Part shown: piece after piece, positions 54,565-62,105 of the stretch | Position numbering within the stretch: the first letter of the stretch is position 1 | Layout: each line of letters opens with the position of its first letter | Source: Bin5 sp965221145 | GTDB taxonomy: Bacteria; Chloroflexota; Anaerolineae; Caldilineales; Caldilineaceae | Direction: 5' to 3' | NCBI GenBank assembly: GCA_965221145.1 | Contig: OZ244877.1 | Location: 5,701,018-5,765,017 of the forward strand | DNA length: 64,000 nucleotides | Notes under the pieces: model-generated | Database searches by the model: none | Seen by the model: only the letters and a program-made list of their open reading frames with translations | Told to the model about the DNA's origin: nothing | Made by a program: the position numbers and the translations under genes

Positions 54565-55980
54565 ATGGCGAACAACAGTCCCGAACAGATCGCTGAGAAC
54601 ACCAACAACTGGGCGCCCGCGGGGCAGGTTGCGCCCGCGTACTGGCAGGACATCATGGAGGAAACGACCGACTGGCTGCAAAATCTGGTGCGGTTCGACA
54701 CGTCCAATCCACCTGGCAACGAGCGCCCCGCCGCCGAATACCTGCACGATCTGCTGGCCCGCGAGGGAATCGAATCCGAGATCGCCGGGCCTCTCCCCCA
54801 CCGCAGCAGTCTCTTGGCGCGCGTACGCGGCGATGGCAGCGGCGGTCGGCCTCTGCTCCTCGTCTCGCACCTCGATGTGGTTCCGGCGACGCCCGCCGGT
54901 TGGGACGTGGAGCCGTTCTCAGGCACGCTCAAGGACGGCTTCGTGTGGGGGCGCGGCTCGATGGATTGCAAACACAGGGTGGCGACCCACGCCATGATGC
55001 TCGTCCTGGCCAAGCGCCGCCAACTCAATCTCAAACGCGACCTGGTCATGGCCGCCTGCGCCGACGAAGAGACCGGCGGCCAGATGGGGATGGGCTGGTT
55101 GGCCGAGCACCAGATGGAGAAGGTCGATGCCGACTACGTCCTGGGCGAGGGTGGCGGCGGTGAAGTGCCCGCGCCCCAGGGGAGCTACTGCGCCATCGGC
55201 ACTGCCGAGAAGGGCGGGTTTGAAGTGACGATCACCGTCCGTGGGCAGGGCGGTCATTCCCTGCGCATGATTCCCAATGGCGCCATGAGCAGGCTGGGGC
55301 AGGTCCTCGGGCGGCTGGATGAGATGCGCCTCTCCTCCGCGATGACCGAAACGGCCGCTCAGACAATCGAAAGCATCGCACCCGGACAGCCGCCGCGCGT
55401 GCAGGAGGCGCTCTATCTTCTAATGGAGGACGCCACCCGCGAAGAGGGAATGGCCAGCCTGCGGCAGACGGCCCCCTCGCTTGCGGGCTGGTTCGAACCG
55501 TCCTTATACAACTCCGTTGTCCCCACATTGGTGCAGGGCGGCGAGAGCGCCCATGCCTACCCGACCGAGGTGAAGCTGCATTGCAACGTGCGCTTCCTCC
55601 CCGGCCAGGAGATCGAGGACGTATTGGATCTCCTGCGCGCGCGCGTGGCCGGGATCGACGATGTGGAGTTCAGCGAGGTGGAGGAAAGCTTCTTCGCCTC
55701 CGAATCGTCGAGTGACACGGCCCTTTTCCGCAGCATCCGCGATCTGTACAGCGACCTCTCGCCCGGCACGGTTGCCGTGCCCTTGCTCTTGGGCGGGGCG
55801 ACAGATGTGCGCTTCCTGCGCACGCCTGGACGCGCGGTCTACGGCTACTTCCCGTCCATCAGCGATACGCCGGCCGGGCGCAACAGCGGCGGCCACTGCC
55901 CCAATGAACGCGTCGCGCTCTACAGCGTCAGCCGGGCCTTGCAACTCTTATATGAATTGGTCACGAGATTGTGTCTCTGA
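54565..55980 (+). CDS. M20-family metallopeptidase/deacylase
   Basis: 471 residues from ATG 54565 (GAGGAG upstream). Zinc site: VSHLDVVPA (His, Asp), GRGSMDCKH (bridging Asp), CADEETGG (Glu-Glu), and a late His in NSGGHCPNE. The lid domain has GQGGHSL. M20 members hydrolyse dipeptides, N-acyl amino acids or N-acetyl groups; this one is of the ArgE/DapE/carboxypeptidase length class. Last gene of module 6. Confidence 0.88.
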   Translation: MANNSPEQIAENTNNWAPAGQVAPAYWQDIMEETTDWLQNLVRFDTSNPPGNERPAAEYLHDLLAREGIESEIAGPLPHRSSLLARVRGDGSGGRPLLLVSHLDVVPATPAGWDVEPFSGTLKDGFVWGRGSMDCKHRVATHAMMLVLAKRRQLNLKRDLVMAACADEETGGQMGMGWLAEHQMEKVDADYVLGEGGGGEVPAPQGSYCAIGTAEKGGFEVTITVRGQGGHSLRMIPNGAMSRLGQVLGRLDEMRLSSAMTETAAQTIESIAPGQPPRVQEALYLLMEDATREEGMASLRQTAPSLAGWFEPSLYNSVVPTLVQGGESAHAYPTEVKLHCNVRFLPGQEIEDVLDLLRARVAGIDDVEFSEVEESFFASESSSDTALFRSIRDLYSDLSPGTVAVPLLLGGATDVRFLRTPGRAVYGYFPSISDTPAGRNSGGHCPNERVALYSVSRALQLLYELVTRLCL

Positions 55981-56666
55981 TGAGTTGCCACGCAGTCGTC
56001 TCCAACGGGTGGTCGCAGCCTCACGAAACTTGCTTGCATTTTTGTCGCCTGCCTTTGGCCTGCACGCCCTGGCCATCCTCGATGTTGCTATCACGGCAGT
56101 ATCGGGCGAAACCAGATCGGCCAATACCCGGTCCCGCCCGCAATTGGCAGAAAGGCCGCTGCCATCAGGAAACGGGCGCATCCCGAATTGGGGGAGACCA
56201 TCCCTGGGAGCAGGGCGCCCTCACGGCCCAGAGGGTGCCCCTGTCTCGCCTGCAGTTGGTGTAGCTGACCAGAGGTAGCCGGAAAACTCACCCTAATTTT
56301 GGAATACACCCCACGAGACTCACGAATACGGGTGCATGCGAAAATGGGGGTGAGTTATGCGTAGTTGCGCGGAAGTCACAGGGCAATTGCATCTGAATTT
56401 GGGCAATGGAACAGTCATGTGACCACATTCTGGTTGGCAGCAGGACTATCTTCTAAAGGTGTTACAGAATTAAAATGCGATTGCCCTGGCCCGCGAAGAC
56501 CCTGGCCTATCTCTTGGTTCAAGTGTAGAATAGGAAAGGCGGTTCCCGCCCACAGTAGATGGAACGCTAATCGGAACGAATCAACTCTCAATTCCAGATA
56601 GTCCTGCAGGGCGAGAAGCCGAGTTCGTAGCCTGGCAGAATGATATGACATGCAAGGAGGGTTGCA
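55981..56666. other. 686-bp intergenic region with R2 copy A
   Basis: No gene supported. 56174-56311 is the R2 repeat. 56317-56345 carries another GGGTGCATG end-like block. The right end has CAAGGAGGG, the ribosome-binding site of the aminotransferase gene. Confidence 0.5.
56174..56311 (+). repeat. R2 repeat copy A (138 bp, TIR-bearing)
   Basis: Left end GGGCGCATCCCGAATT, right end the approximate inverse AATTTTGGAATACACCC. The interior has GGGAGCAGGGCGCCCTCACGG and GTCTCGCCTGCAG blocks. The whole element aligns with the reverse complement of 61824-61956. Ends resemble those of R1, so both may be moved by the same transposase. Confidence 0.7.
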
Positions 56667-57884
56667 ATGAGGGTTGTGGAACATAGCGTTGGCAGCATCT
56701 TGGGGGAAGAAGAAATCGAGGCCATCCGACGCGTGATCTCTTCCGGCCAGAGTCTGGCATGGGGTCCCGAGCGTATGGCGTTTGAGGAGGAATTTCGCAC
56801 TTACTGTCAGGCCAGGCACGCCATCTCAGTGAGTTCATGTACCGCGGCCCTGCACCTTTGTGCGCAGGTGCTGCGGCTCGGGCCGGGCGATGAGGTGGTT
56901 TGCACACCCCAGAGCTTTCAGTCTACGACATTGGCGCTAATCGCCCGAGGCGTTCGCGTGCGCTTTGCTGATATCGACCCGGAAACCCTGAACATCGCCC
57001 CAGATACCATTGAGGCCGAAATCAGTCCCCACACCAAGGCGATTTACCTCGTGCATCACGGCGGCAACCCAGCCAACATGGACCCCATCAGGAAGATCGC
57101 GGCCGCCTATAACATTCCCGTCGTCGAGGATTGCGCGCACGCAGTGGGCGCAGAATACAAGGGGCGGAAGATCGGCGGCGGCGATCTATGCTGCTTTTCA
57201 TTCCACTCGCTCAAGAACATGACTACCCTGGGGGAGGGCGGCATGCTTGCAACAAACAACGACGAGTGGGCGGCCGAGGCTGCGGCTTTACGCACAATGG
57301 GTGTAATGGGCGAGACCGTCGACCGAGGCACAGACCGCATTGGCCCATATGCCAAGCCAGACTCCCAGGTCTTCGATCATGCAGGCATCAGTTGGACGAG
57401 AGACTATGCGCGAATTGATGAAATGGGCACGCACTACCGTATGAGCGCAGTGCAGGCTGCCGTCGGGCGCGTCCAGTTGCGCAAGTTGGACAGCTTCATC
57501 GCGGCGCGGGAGCGTGTGGCGCAACGCTATACAGAGGCCATTGCTGGCGTCCCCGGTTTGCGTCCGGTCAAGATCGCCGCGGGAGACAAGGGCGCCTGGC
57601 ATCTATACACCTGCTTTGTTGAACCCGATTCCGGTGTGGATCGGGACGTGTTCGCCAAGTATCTCCAGGGAGTGCATGGCGTGCAGATCATCTTGCGCTT
57701 CTGGCCGCTTCACCTCAGCGCCGAGCATCGGGCCGAGGGTCACGGGTTCGGTGAGTGCCCCATCTGCGAGAAAGTGTGGTTCGAGCAGCAGATTAATCTG
57801 CCCATCTGCGCCGCGATGGAGGATTGGGAGATTGATACAGTCATCGCGGCCTTGACCGACGGGATGCGGAAGTGCCGAGGGTAG
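56667..57884 (+). CDS. DegT/DnrJ/EryC1/StrS-family PLP aminotransferase
   Basis: 405 residues from ATG 56667. SCTAALHLCAQVL (phosphate-binding), VVEDCAHAVGAEYKG (Asp pairing with PLP), FSFHSLKNMTTLGEGGML with PLP lysine K183. Family members aminate keto sugars, and some act on other substrates. Here it heads a cluster with a PhnX-type phosphonatase; no PhnW-type transaminase is seen, so it could be the amine-removing or amine-adding step in that pathway, an inference from context only. Confidence 0.87.
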   Translation: MRVVEHSVGSILGEEEIEAIRRVISSGQSLAWGPERMAFEEEFRTYCQARHAISVSSCTAALHLCAQVLRLGPGDEVVCTPQSFQSTTLALIARGVRVRFADIDPETLNIAPDTIEAEISPHTKAIYLVHHGGNPANMDPIRKIAAAYNIPVVEDCAHAVGAEYKGRKIGGGDLCCFSFHSLKNMTTLGEGGMLATNNDEWAAEAAALRTMGVMGETVDRGTDRIGPYAKPDSQVFDHAGISWTRDYARIDEMGTHYRMSAVQAAVGRVQLRKLDSFIAARERVAQRYTEAIAGVPGLRPVKIAAGDKGAWHLYTCFVEPDSGVDRDVFAKYLQGVHGVQIILRFWPLHLSAEHRAEGHGFGECPICEKVWFEQQINLPICAAMEDWEIDTVIAALTDGMRKCRG

Positions 57885-57905
57885 CGAGAGAAAACAAAGG
57901 TGAAC

Positions 57906-58898
57906 ATGAAAACCGACCGTACACGATATGCGGTTTGTATAGCGCCCAATAGCATCGAGTTTCGCGAACGGCCCCTGCCGCTACCCGGCCCGCGAGAGGT
58001 CCTGATCGAGACGCAAGCTGTCGGGCTATGCACCAGTGACCTGGTCGTCATCGCTGGCAAACACACGGCTATCACACCCCCCACCGATTACATTGGACAC
58101 GAACCCGGCGGTGTTGTGGCTGAGGTGGGGAGCGAGGTCACCCGCTTTCGCCCCGGAGATCGCGTCAGCAGCCTCGGTGGTGAACCCGGACCAGACATTC
58201 GCATGCAATTCGCTGACCATTATGTTCAGCATGAGGATGCCGTGTTTCATATTCCCGATGGTCTGTCGTTTGCCACGGGGCTCTGTGAGCCGCTGGCGAT
58301 GATAGTGAAGGCCACTTTATCTTCGGGTATTCGCCCGGCCGATCTGGTTGCTGTGGTCGGCGCTGGCTTCTTCGGGCAACTTCTGGCCCAGTCGATTCGC
58401 TTGCAGGGCGCATGGAAGGTGGCCATGTTCGACTTACTGCCCTGCCGGTTGGAGATCGCCAAACTGCTGGGGGCGGATCAGGTCTACAACATCCAGGACG
58501 GCGGGACGTCCAGAGCGCTTGAAGAGTTGACCGAGGGCCAGGGTTTCGATCTGGTGATCGAGAGTGCCGGTGTGCCGGGCGCCCTTGACACCGCGGCGGA
58601 GTTGGTGCGTCCAGGTGGCACGATCTATGGCTTTGGCGTCCACGCCTGGCCCGAGACCCTTGACTTGTGGCCCTGGCACCACAAGGCGTTTCGCCTCCTG
58701 AACAACTGGCGGGGACCTACGGCAGGAGGGCGGGAACGGAATAGGCGGTTTGCACAGATCGGGCTGGACTGGGCGGCACGGGGTTGGTTTAAGGTGGACA
58801 ATCTGATCACCACGCGGCCGTTGGCAGATCTGCAGCAGGCGATTGACGAGGTGGTGGGCCATCCAGAACGCGTGATGAAGATCGTCCTGACTCGCTGA
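57906..58898 (+). CDS. Medium-chain zinc-type dehydrogenase 1
   Basis: 330 residues from ATG 57906 (AAAGGTG upstream); GTG 57900 adds 2 residues. LCTSDLVVIAG and GHEPGGVVAEVG are the catalytic-domain motifs; VAVVGAGFFGQLLAQS is the NAD(P) motif. The structural four-Cys zinc loop is missing, so it belongs to the group with only the catalytic site. Substrate unknown. Starts 21 bp after the aminotransferase stop, so likely co-transcribed. Confidence 0.83.
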   Translation: MKTDRTRYAVCIAPNSIEFRERPLPLPGPREVLIETQAVGLCTSDLVVIAGKHTAITPPTDYIGHEPGGVVAEVGSEVTRFRPGDRVSSLGGEPGPDIRMQFADHYVQHEDAVFHIPDGLSFATGLCEPLAMIVKATLSSGIRPADLVAVVGAGFFGQLLAQSIRLQGAWKVAMFDLLPCRLEIAKLLGADQVYNIQDGGTSRALEELTEGQGFDLVIESAGVPGALDTAAELVRPGGTIYGFGVHAWPETLDLWPWHHKAFRLLNNWRGPTAGGRERNRRFAQIGLDWAARGWFKVDNLITTRPLADLQQAIDEVVGHPERVMKIVLTR

Positions 58899-58912
58899 GT
58901 TAAGGAAACAGA

Positions 58913-59836
58913 ATGGACGTGTTGGTAACAGGCGGCAGCGGTATGATTGGCAGCTACGTGGTGCGCGAACTGATAGCCCACCACCATCAGGTGACCATTT
59001 TCAGCCGCAGTCCGCAGGCGCCGCACGGCGTCCGCGCCTTTGCAGGGGATGCGCTCAATATCGCGCAACTGAAGGTAGCTTGCCGTGGCAAGGATGCCAT
59101 TGTGCATCTGGCGGCCATTCCCAATCTCCAGGGATATCCGCCTGAACGAGTGTTACAGGTCAATGTTATGGGTACCATCCATGTCCTGGAGGCCGCCGTG
59201 CAGGAGGGCGTGGCGCAGGTGGTCCTGGCCTCATCGAACGCCGCAACAGGATATTGGCGCCGGCACGAGATCCCTCCGGACTATCTTCCCCTGGATGAGG
59301 AACATCCCTGTCGGCCTCGGGATGCCTACGCCTTGAGCAAGTGCCTTAATGAGTTGACCTGTCGAAGCTACACCGCAGCACACGGCGTGCGCACCATCTG
59401 CCTGCGCATTGCTGGCGGCAAGTATCTGGACCGGCAAGGGGCCAGTCTCATCGTGCCTTCAGAGGACTGGGGCGCCGCGACCGTGGAGGAGCTATGGGGC
59501 AAGTTTCTCTCGGCGATCGATCACCCAGCAGCCGGACAGTGGTCTTTTTGGGTCTACGTGGATGCCCGAGATGTGGCCACGGCCGTCCGTCTGGCGTTGG
59601 AGAACGAGGCGGTCGAGCATGGCGTCTACTTTCTCAGCGCGGCGGACACCTTCTCCCGGCTTGAGAGCGCGGCGCTGCTCGAACGCTTCTTCCCGGATGT
59701 GCCACTTCGCGAGACCATCAGCGGTTACGCCACACTCGTCTCGCACGGCAAGGCCGCGCGCGAACTGGGCTATGCCCCGCGCTACTCCTGGCGCAATTGT
59801 GTGTATCTGCTGAACAAGGAAGAGCATGGAGGTTAG
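58913..59836 (+). CDS. NAD-dependent epimerase/dehydratase
   Basis: 307 residues from ATG 58913. VLVTGGSGMIGSYVVREL (NAD motif), DAIVHLAAIPNLQG, VLASSNAATGY, and YALSKCLNELTCRSY (YxxxK). Extended SDR. Its 3' end lies 4 bp before the PhnX-like ATG, implying an operon. Could modify a sugar or other hydroxyl compound linked to the phosphonate. Confidence 0.85.
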   Translation: MDVLVTGGSGMIGSYVVRELIAHHHQVTIFSRSPQAPHGVRAFAGDALNIAQLKVACRGKDAIVHLAAIPNLQGYPPERVLQVNVMGTIHVLEAAVQEGVAQVVLASSNAATGYWRRHEIPPDYLPLDEEHPCRPRDAYALSKCLNELTCRSYTAAHGVRTICLRIAGGKYLDRQGASLIVPSEDWGAATVEELWGKFLSAIDHPAAGQWSFWVYVDARDVATAVRLALENEAVEHGVYFLSAADTFSRLESAALLERFFPDVPLRETISGYATLVSHGKAARELGYAPRYSWRNCVYLLNKEEHGG

Positions 59837-59840
59837 ACGC

Positions 59841-60674
59841 ATGGAATTTGTTTTTCAAAGATCCTACCGAGGTCCGGTCAGGCTGGTCATTTTTGACTGG
59901 GCAGGCACGACATTGGACTACGGCTGCTATGCGCCGGCGGTTGTATTCGTTGAGGTATTCAATCGGCAGGGGGTGGAGCTCTCCATGAAACAGGCGCGGC
60001 AGCCTATGGGACTCAAAAAAGTGGATCACATCCGCGCGATTTCCCGGCAGGCTGAAGTTGCTGAACTGTGGAATGAGGCACATGGCAGGGAATGTACGGA
60101 AGCGGACGTGCAGGCAATGTTTGAGAAGGATTTTGTCCCCCTGCAGGTGGCCTGTATTGCCGACTATAGCGAACTCATTCCCGGAACGGTTGAAGCAGCC
60201 AAAGAGTTGCGAGAGCGCCGGATCAAGATAGGTTCCACCACCGGCTACTTTACCGCGGCCATGGAGATCAACCTTCGGGAAGCGAAAAAGCAGGGCTACG
60301 CCCCCGATGCGAATGCGTGTGCCAGCGATGTCCCCGCGGGCCGGCCCGAGCCGTGGATGGTCATGAGCAACATGCAGCAGGCACGCGTCTTTCCCCCCGC
60401 AGCCGTCATAAAGGTTGACGACACCAAGCCAGGAATTGCAGAAGGACTTAACGCAGGCACGTGGACGATTGGACTGTCCAAGACCGGCAATGAAGTCGGA
60501 CTGAACGAGAGGGAACTGGCTGCTCTGCCTGAGGAAGAGGTGAAGCGCAGAGTCGCCCGGGCGGCGGACGGTCTGGCTGCAGTGGGCGCGCATTACGTCG
60601 TCGAGTCTATAGTGGATGTACCGGCCGTTGTTGACGAAATCGAACAGAGACTGAAGATGGGTGACAGACCGTAG
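59841..60674 (+). CDS. phnX: Phosphonoacetaldehyde hydrolase-like HAD protein
   Basis: 277 residues from ATG 59841, with GGAGG 7 nt upstream; ATG 59826 overlaps the preceding stop. Phosphonatase hallmarks: FDWAGTTLDYG with nucleophile D19 and Ala at the +2 position, and the Schiff-base lysine K60 in PMGLKKVDHI, spaced 41 residues from the Asp as in PhnX. Also GSTTGYF and DDTKPGIAEGLNAGTWTIGL. Would cleave the C-P bond of phosphonoacetaldehyde to acetaldehyde and phosphate. The partner PhnW is not in view. Confidence 0.87.
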   Translation: MEFVFQRSYRGPVRLVIFDWAGTTLDYGCYAPAVVFVEVFNRQGVELSMKQARQPMGLKKVDHIRAISRQAEVAELWNEAHGRECTEADVQAMFEKDFVPLQVACIADYSELIPGTVEAAKELRERRIKIGSTTGYFTAAMEINLREAKKQGYAPDANACASDVPAGRPEPWMVMSNMQQARVFPPAAVIKVDDTKPGIAEGLNAGTWTIGLSKTGNEVGLNERELAALPEEEVKRRVARAADGLAAVGAHYVVESIVDVPAVVDEIEQRLKMGDRP

Positions 60675-60683
60675 GCTAAGAAC

Positions 60684-61787
60684 ATGGACGAGAAATTGTG
60701 CCGCGCCGCAGTGTTCTCGGGGGCGGGCAAACCGATAACGATTCAGCAGTTTGCGCTTCCTCAATCCATCGAACCGGGCGCTGCTGTGTGCAGGGTAAGG
60801 CTGAGCACCATTTGTGGCTCCGATCTGCATACAATCAGCGGAAAGCGTAAGGAGCCGACGCCGATTATCCTCGGCCACGAGATAATCGGTGACATCGTGA
60901 CGCTGGGTGATGGATTGGAGGCCGACGGATTCGGCCACAAGTTGAGGCGGGGCGATAGAGTATCATGGTCCATCATGGCTTCTTGTAACAGCTGTTTCTA
61001 TTGCCAGATGGATCTGCCACAGAAGTGTGTGCATTTGCGCAAATACGGTCACACAGGCTGCAATGAGCCACCAGGATTGACAGGTGGGTATGCTGAGTAC
61101 ATCTATCTTTTCCCAGGTACGGCCATTTTCAGAGTTCCCGATCCTGTTTCCGACGAGATTGCGACGCCAGCTAACTGCGCCCTGTCAACCGCTATGAACG
61201 CGGTTGAGACAATTGGGGTTGAAAGGGAAGAAACGGTACTCATTCAAGGCGCGGGTTCACTGGGCCTTAACCTCGTCGCGGTCGTGGCTGAGGCCGGCGC
61301 ACGGAAGATCATAGTCACTGACATCAACCAGAGACGATTGGAGTTAGCCTCCAGATTTGGGGCCGATCTTTGCATCAACATAGGGGAATCAAGCAACGAG
61401 AAAACGCTTTCGCAGATTCGCAGTCAGACCGGCGGATTTGGTGTTGATGTCGCTTTTGAAGTATGCGGTGCGAGAGTTGCTGTTGCACAGGCAGTTGAGG
61501 CATTGCGCATTGGTGGACGGTATCTGATCGCAGGACTCGTAACACCGGGAAACGATTTGGGGGTAGACGGCAATCAGATAACACGAAAATGTCTCACCAT
61601 AAAGGGCATTCATAACTACCGCCCGTATCATTTGGGCCAGGCTCTGAGGTTCCTGGAACAGCGATGTGGCAAGTTCCCCTATTCAGAGTTGGTCGGAAAC
61701 ATATTCCCTCTGGCGAAAATAAACGACGCCATTCGGGTTGCGTCGAGCGGGGAGTACATCCGTGTAGCTGTAAGACCAACGCTCTGA
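60684..61787 (+). CDS. Zinc-binding alcohol dehydrogenase, phosphonate-associated type
   Basis: 367 residues from ATG 60684. Catalytic zinc: STICGSDLHT and LGHEIIGD; structural-zinc loop with CNSCFYCQMDLPQKC; NAD motif VLIQGAGSLGLNLVAVV with acidic ITDIN. Resembles the alcohol dehydrogenases repeatedly found beside phosphonate-catabolism genes (the proposed HpnZ group), and lies 9 bp after the phnX-like stop. Likely oxidises a hydroxy- or related phosphonate feeding PhnX, or reduces its acetaldehyde product. Confidence 0.82.
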   Translation: MDEKLCRAAVFSGAGKPITIQQFALPQSIEPGAAVCRVRLSTICGSDLHTISGKRKEPTPIILGHEIIGDIVTLGDGLEADGFGHKLRRGDRVSWSIMASCNSCFYCQMDLPQKCVHLRKYGHTGCNEPPGLTGGYAEYIYLFPGTAIFRVPDPVSDEIATPANCALSTAMNAVETIGVEREETVLIQGAGSLGLNLVAVVAEAGARKIIVTDINQRRLELASRFGADLCINIGESSNEKTLSQIRSQTGGFGVDVAFEVCGARVAVAQAVEALRIGGRYLIAGLVTPGNDLGVDGNQITRKCLTIKGIHNYRPYHLGQALRFLEQRCGKFPYSELVGNIFPLAKINDAIRVASSGEYIRVAVRPTL

Positions 61788-62105
61788 AGCCGAAGCGCCG
61801 GCCCGCGCTTCTTGTCTTAAGGAGTGCGTCCCAAGATTGGGGTGAGTTTCTGGTTGCTACCGGTCAGCAACGCCAGCAGCAGGCGAGACTGGGGCGCCCT
61901 CCGGGCCGTGAGAGCGCCCCGCTCCCCGGGATGACCTCCCAAATTCGGGAGGCGCCAGTTTTGAGGATGTGCCCGTGGACAACGCCTCTTGGCGAATGCG
62001 ATCCTATCTCTCGCGCAGTTCTGATTTGGTAACGAGATGACATCATGGGGGCAAGGCAAAGCGCGCCTACAGGGTGCATATCAACTCGCCCAAGAGACTG
62101 GAGCC
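61788..62105. other. 318-bp intergenic region with R2 copy B
   Basis: No gene. Contains the inverted R2 repeat (61824-61956) and a CTGGAG ribosome-binding site before ATG 62106. Confidence 0.5.
61824..61956 (-). repeat. R2 repeat copy B, inverted relative to copy A
   Basis: Reverse complement aligns along its full length with 56174-56311, e.g. GTCTCGCCTGC and CTCACGGCCC blocks in the same order. Ends GTGCGTCCCAAGATTGG and CCAAATTCGGGAGGCGCC are inverse-related. Together with copy A it brackets the five-gene phosphonate-like cluster. Confidence 0.7.
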
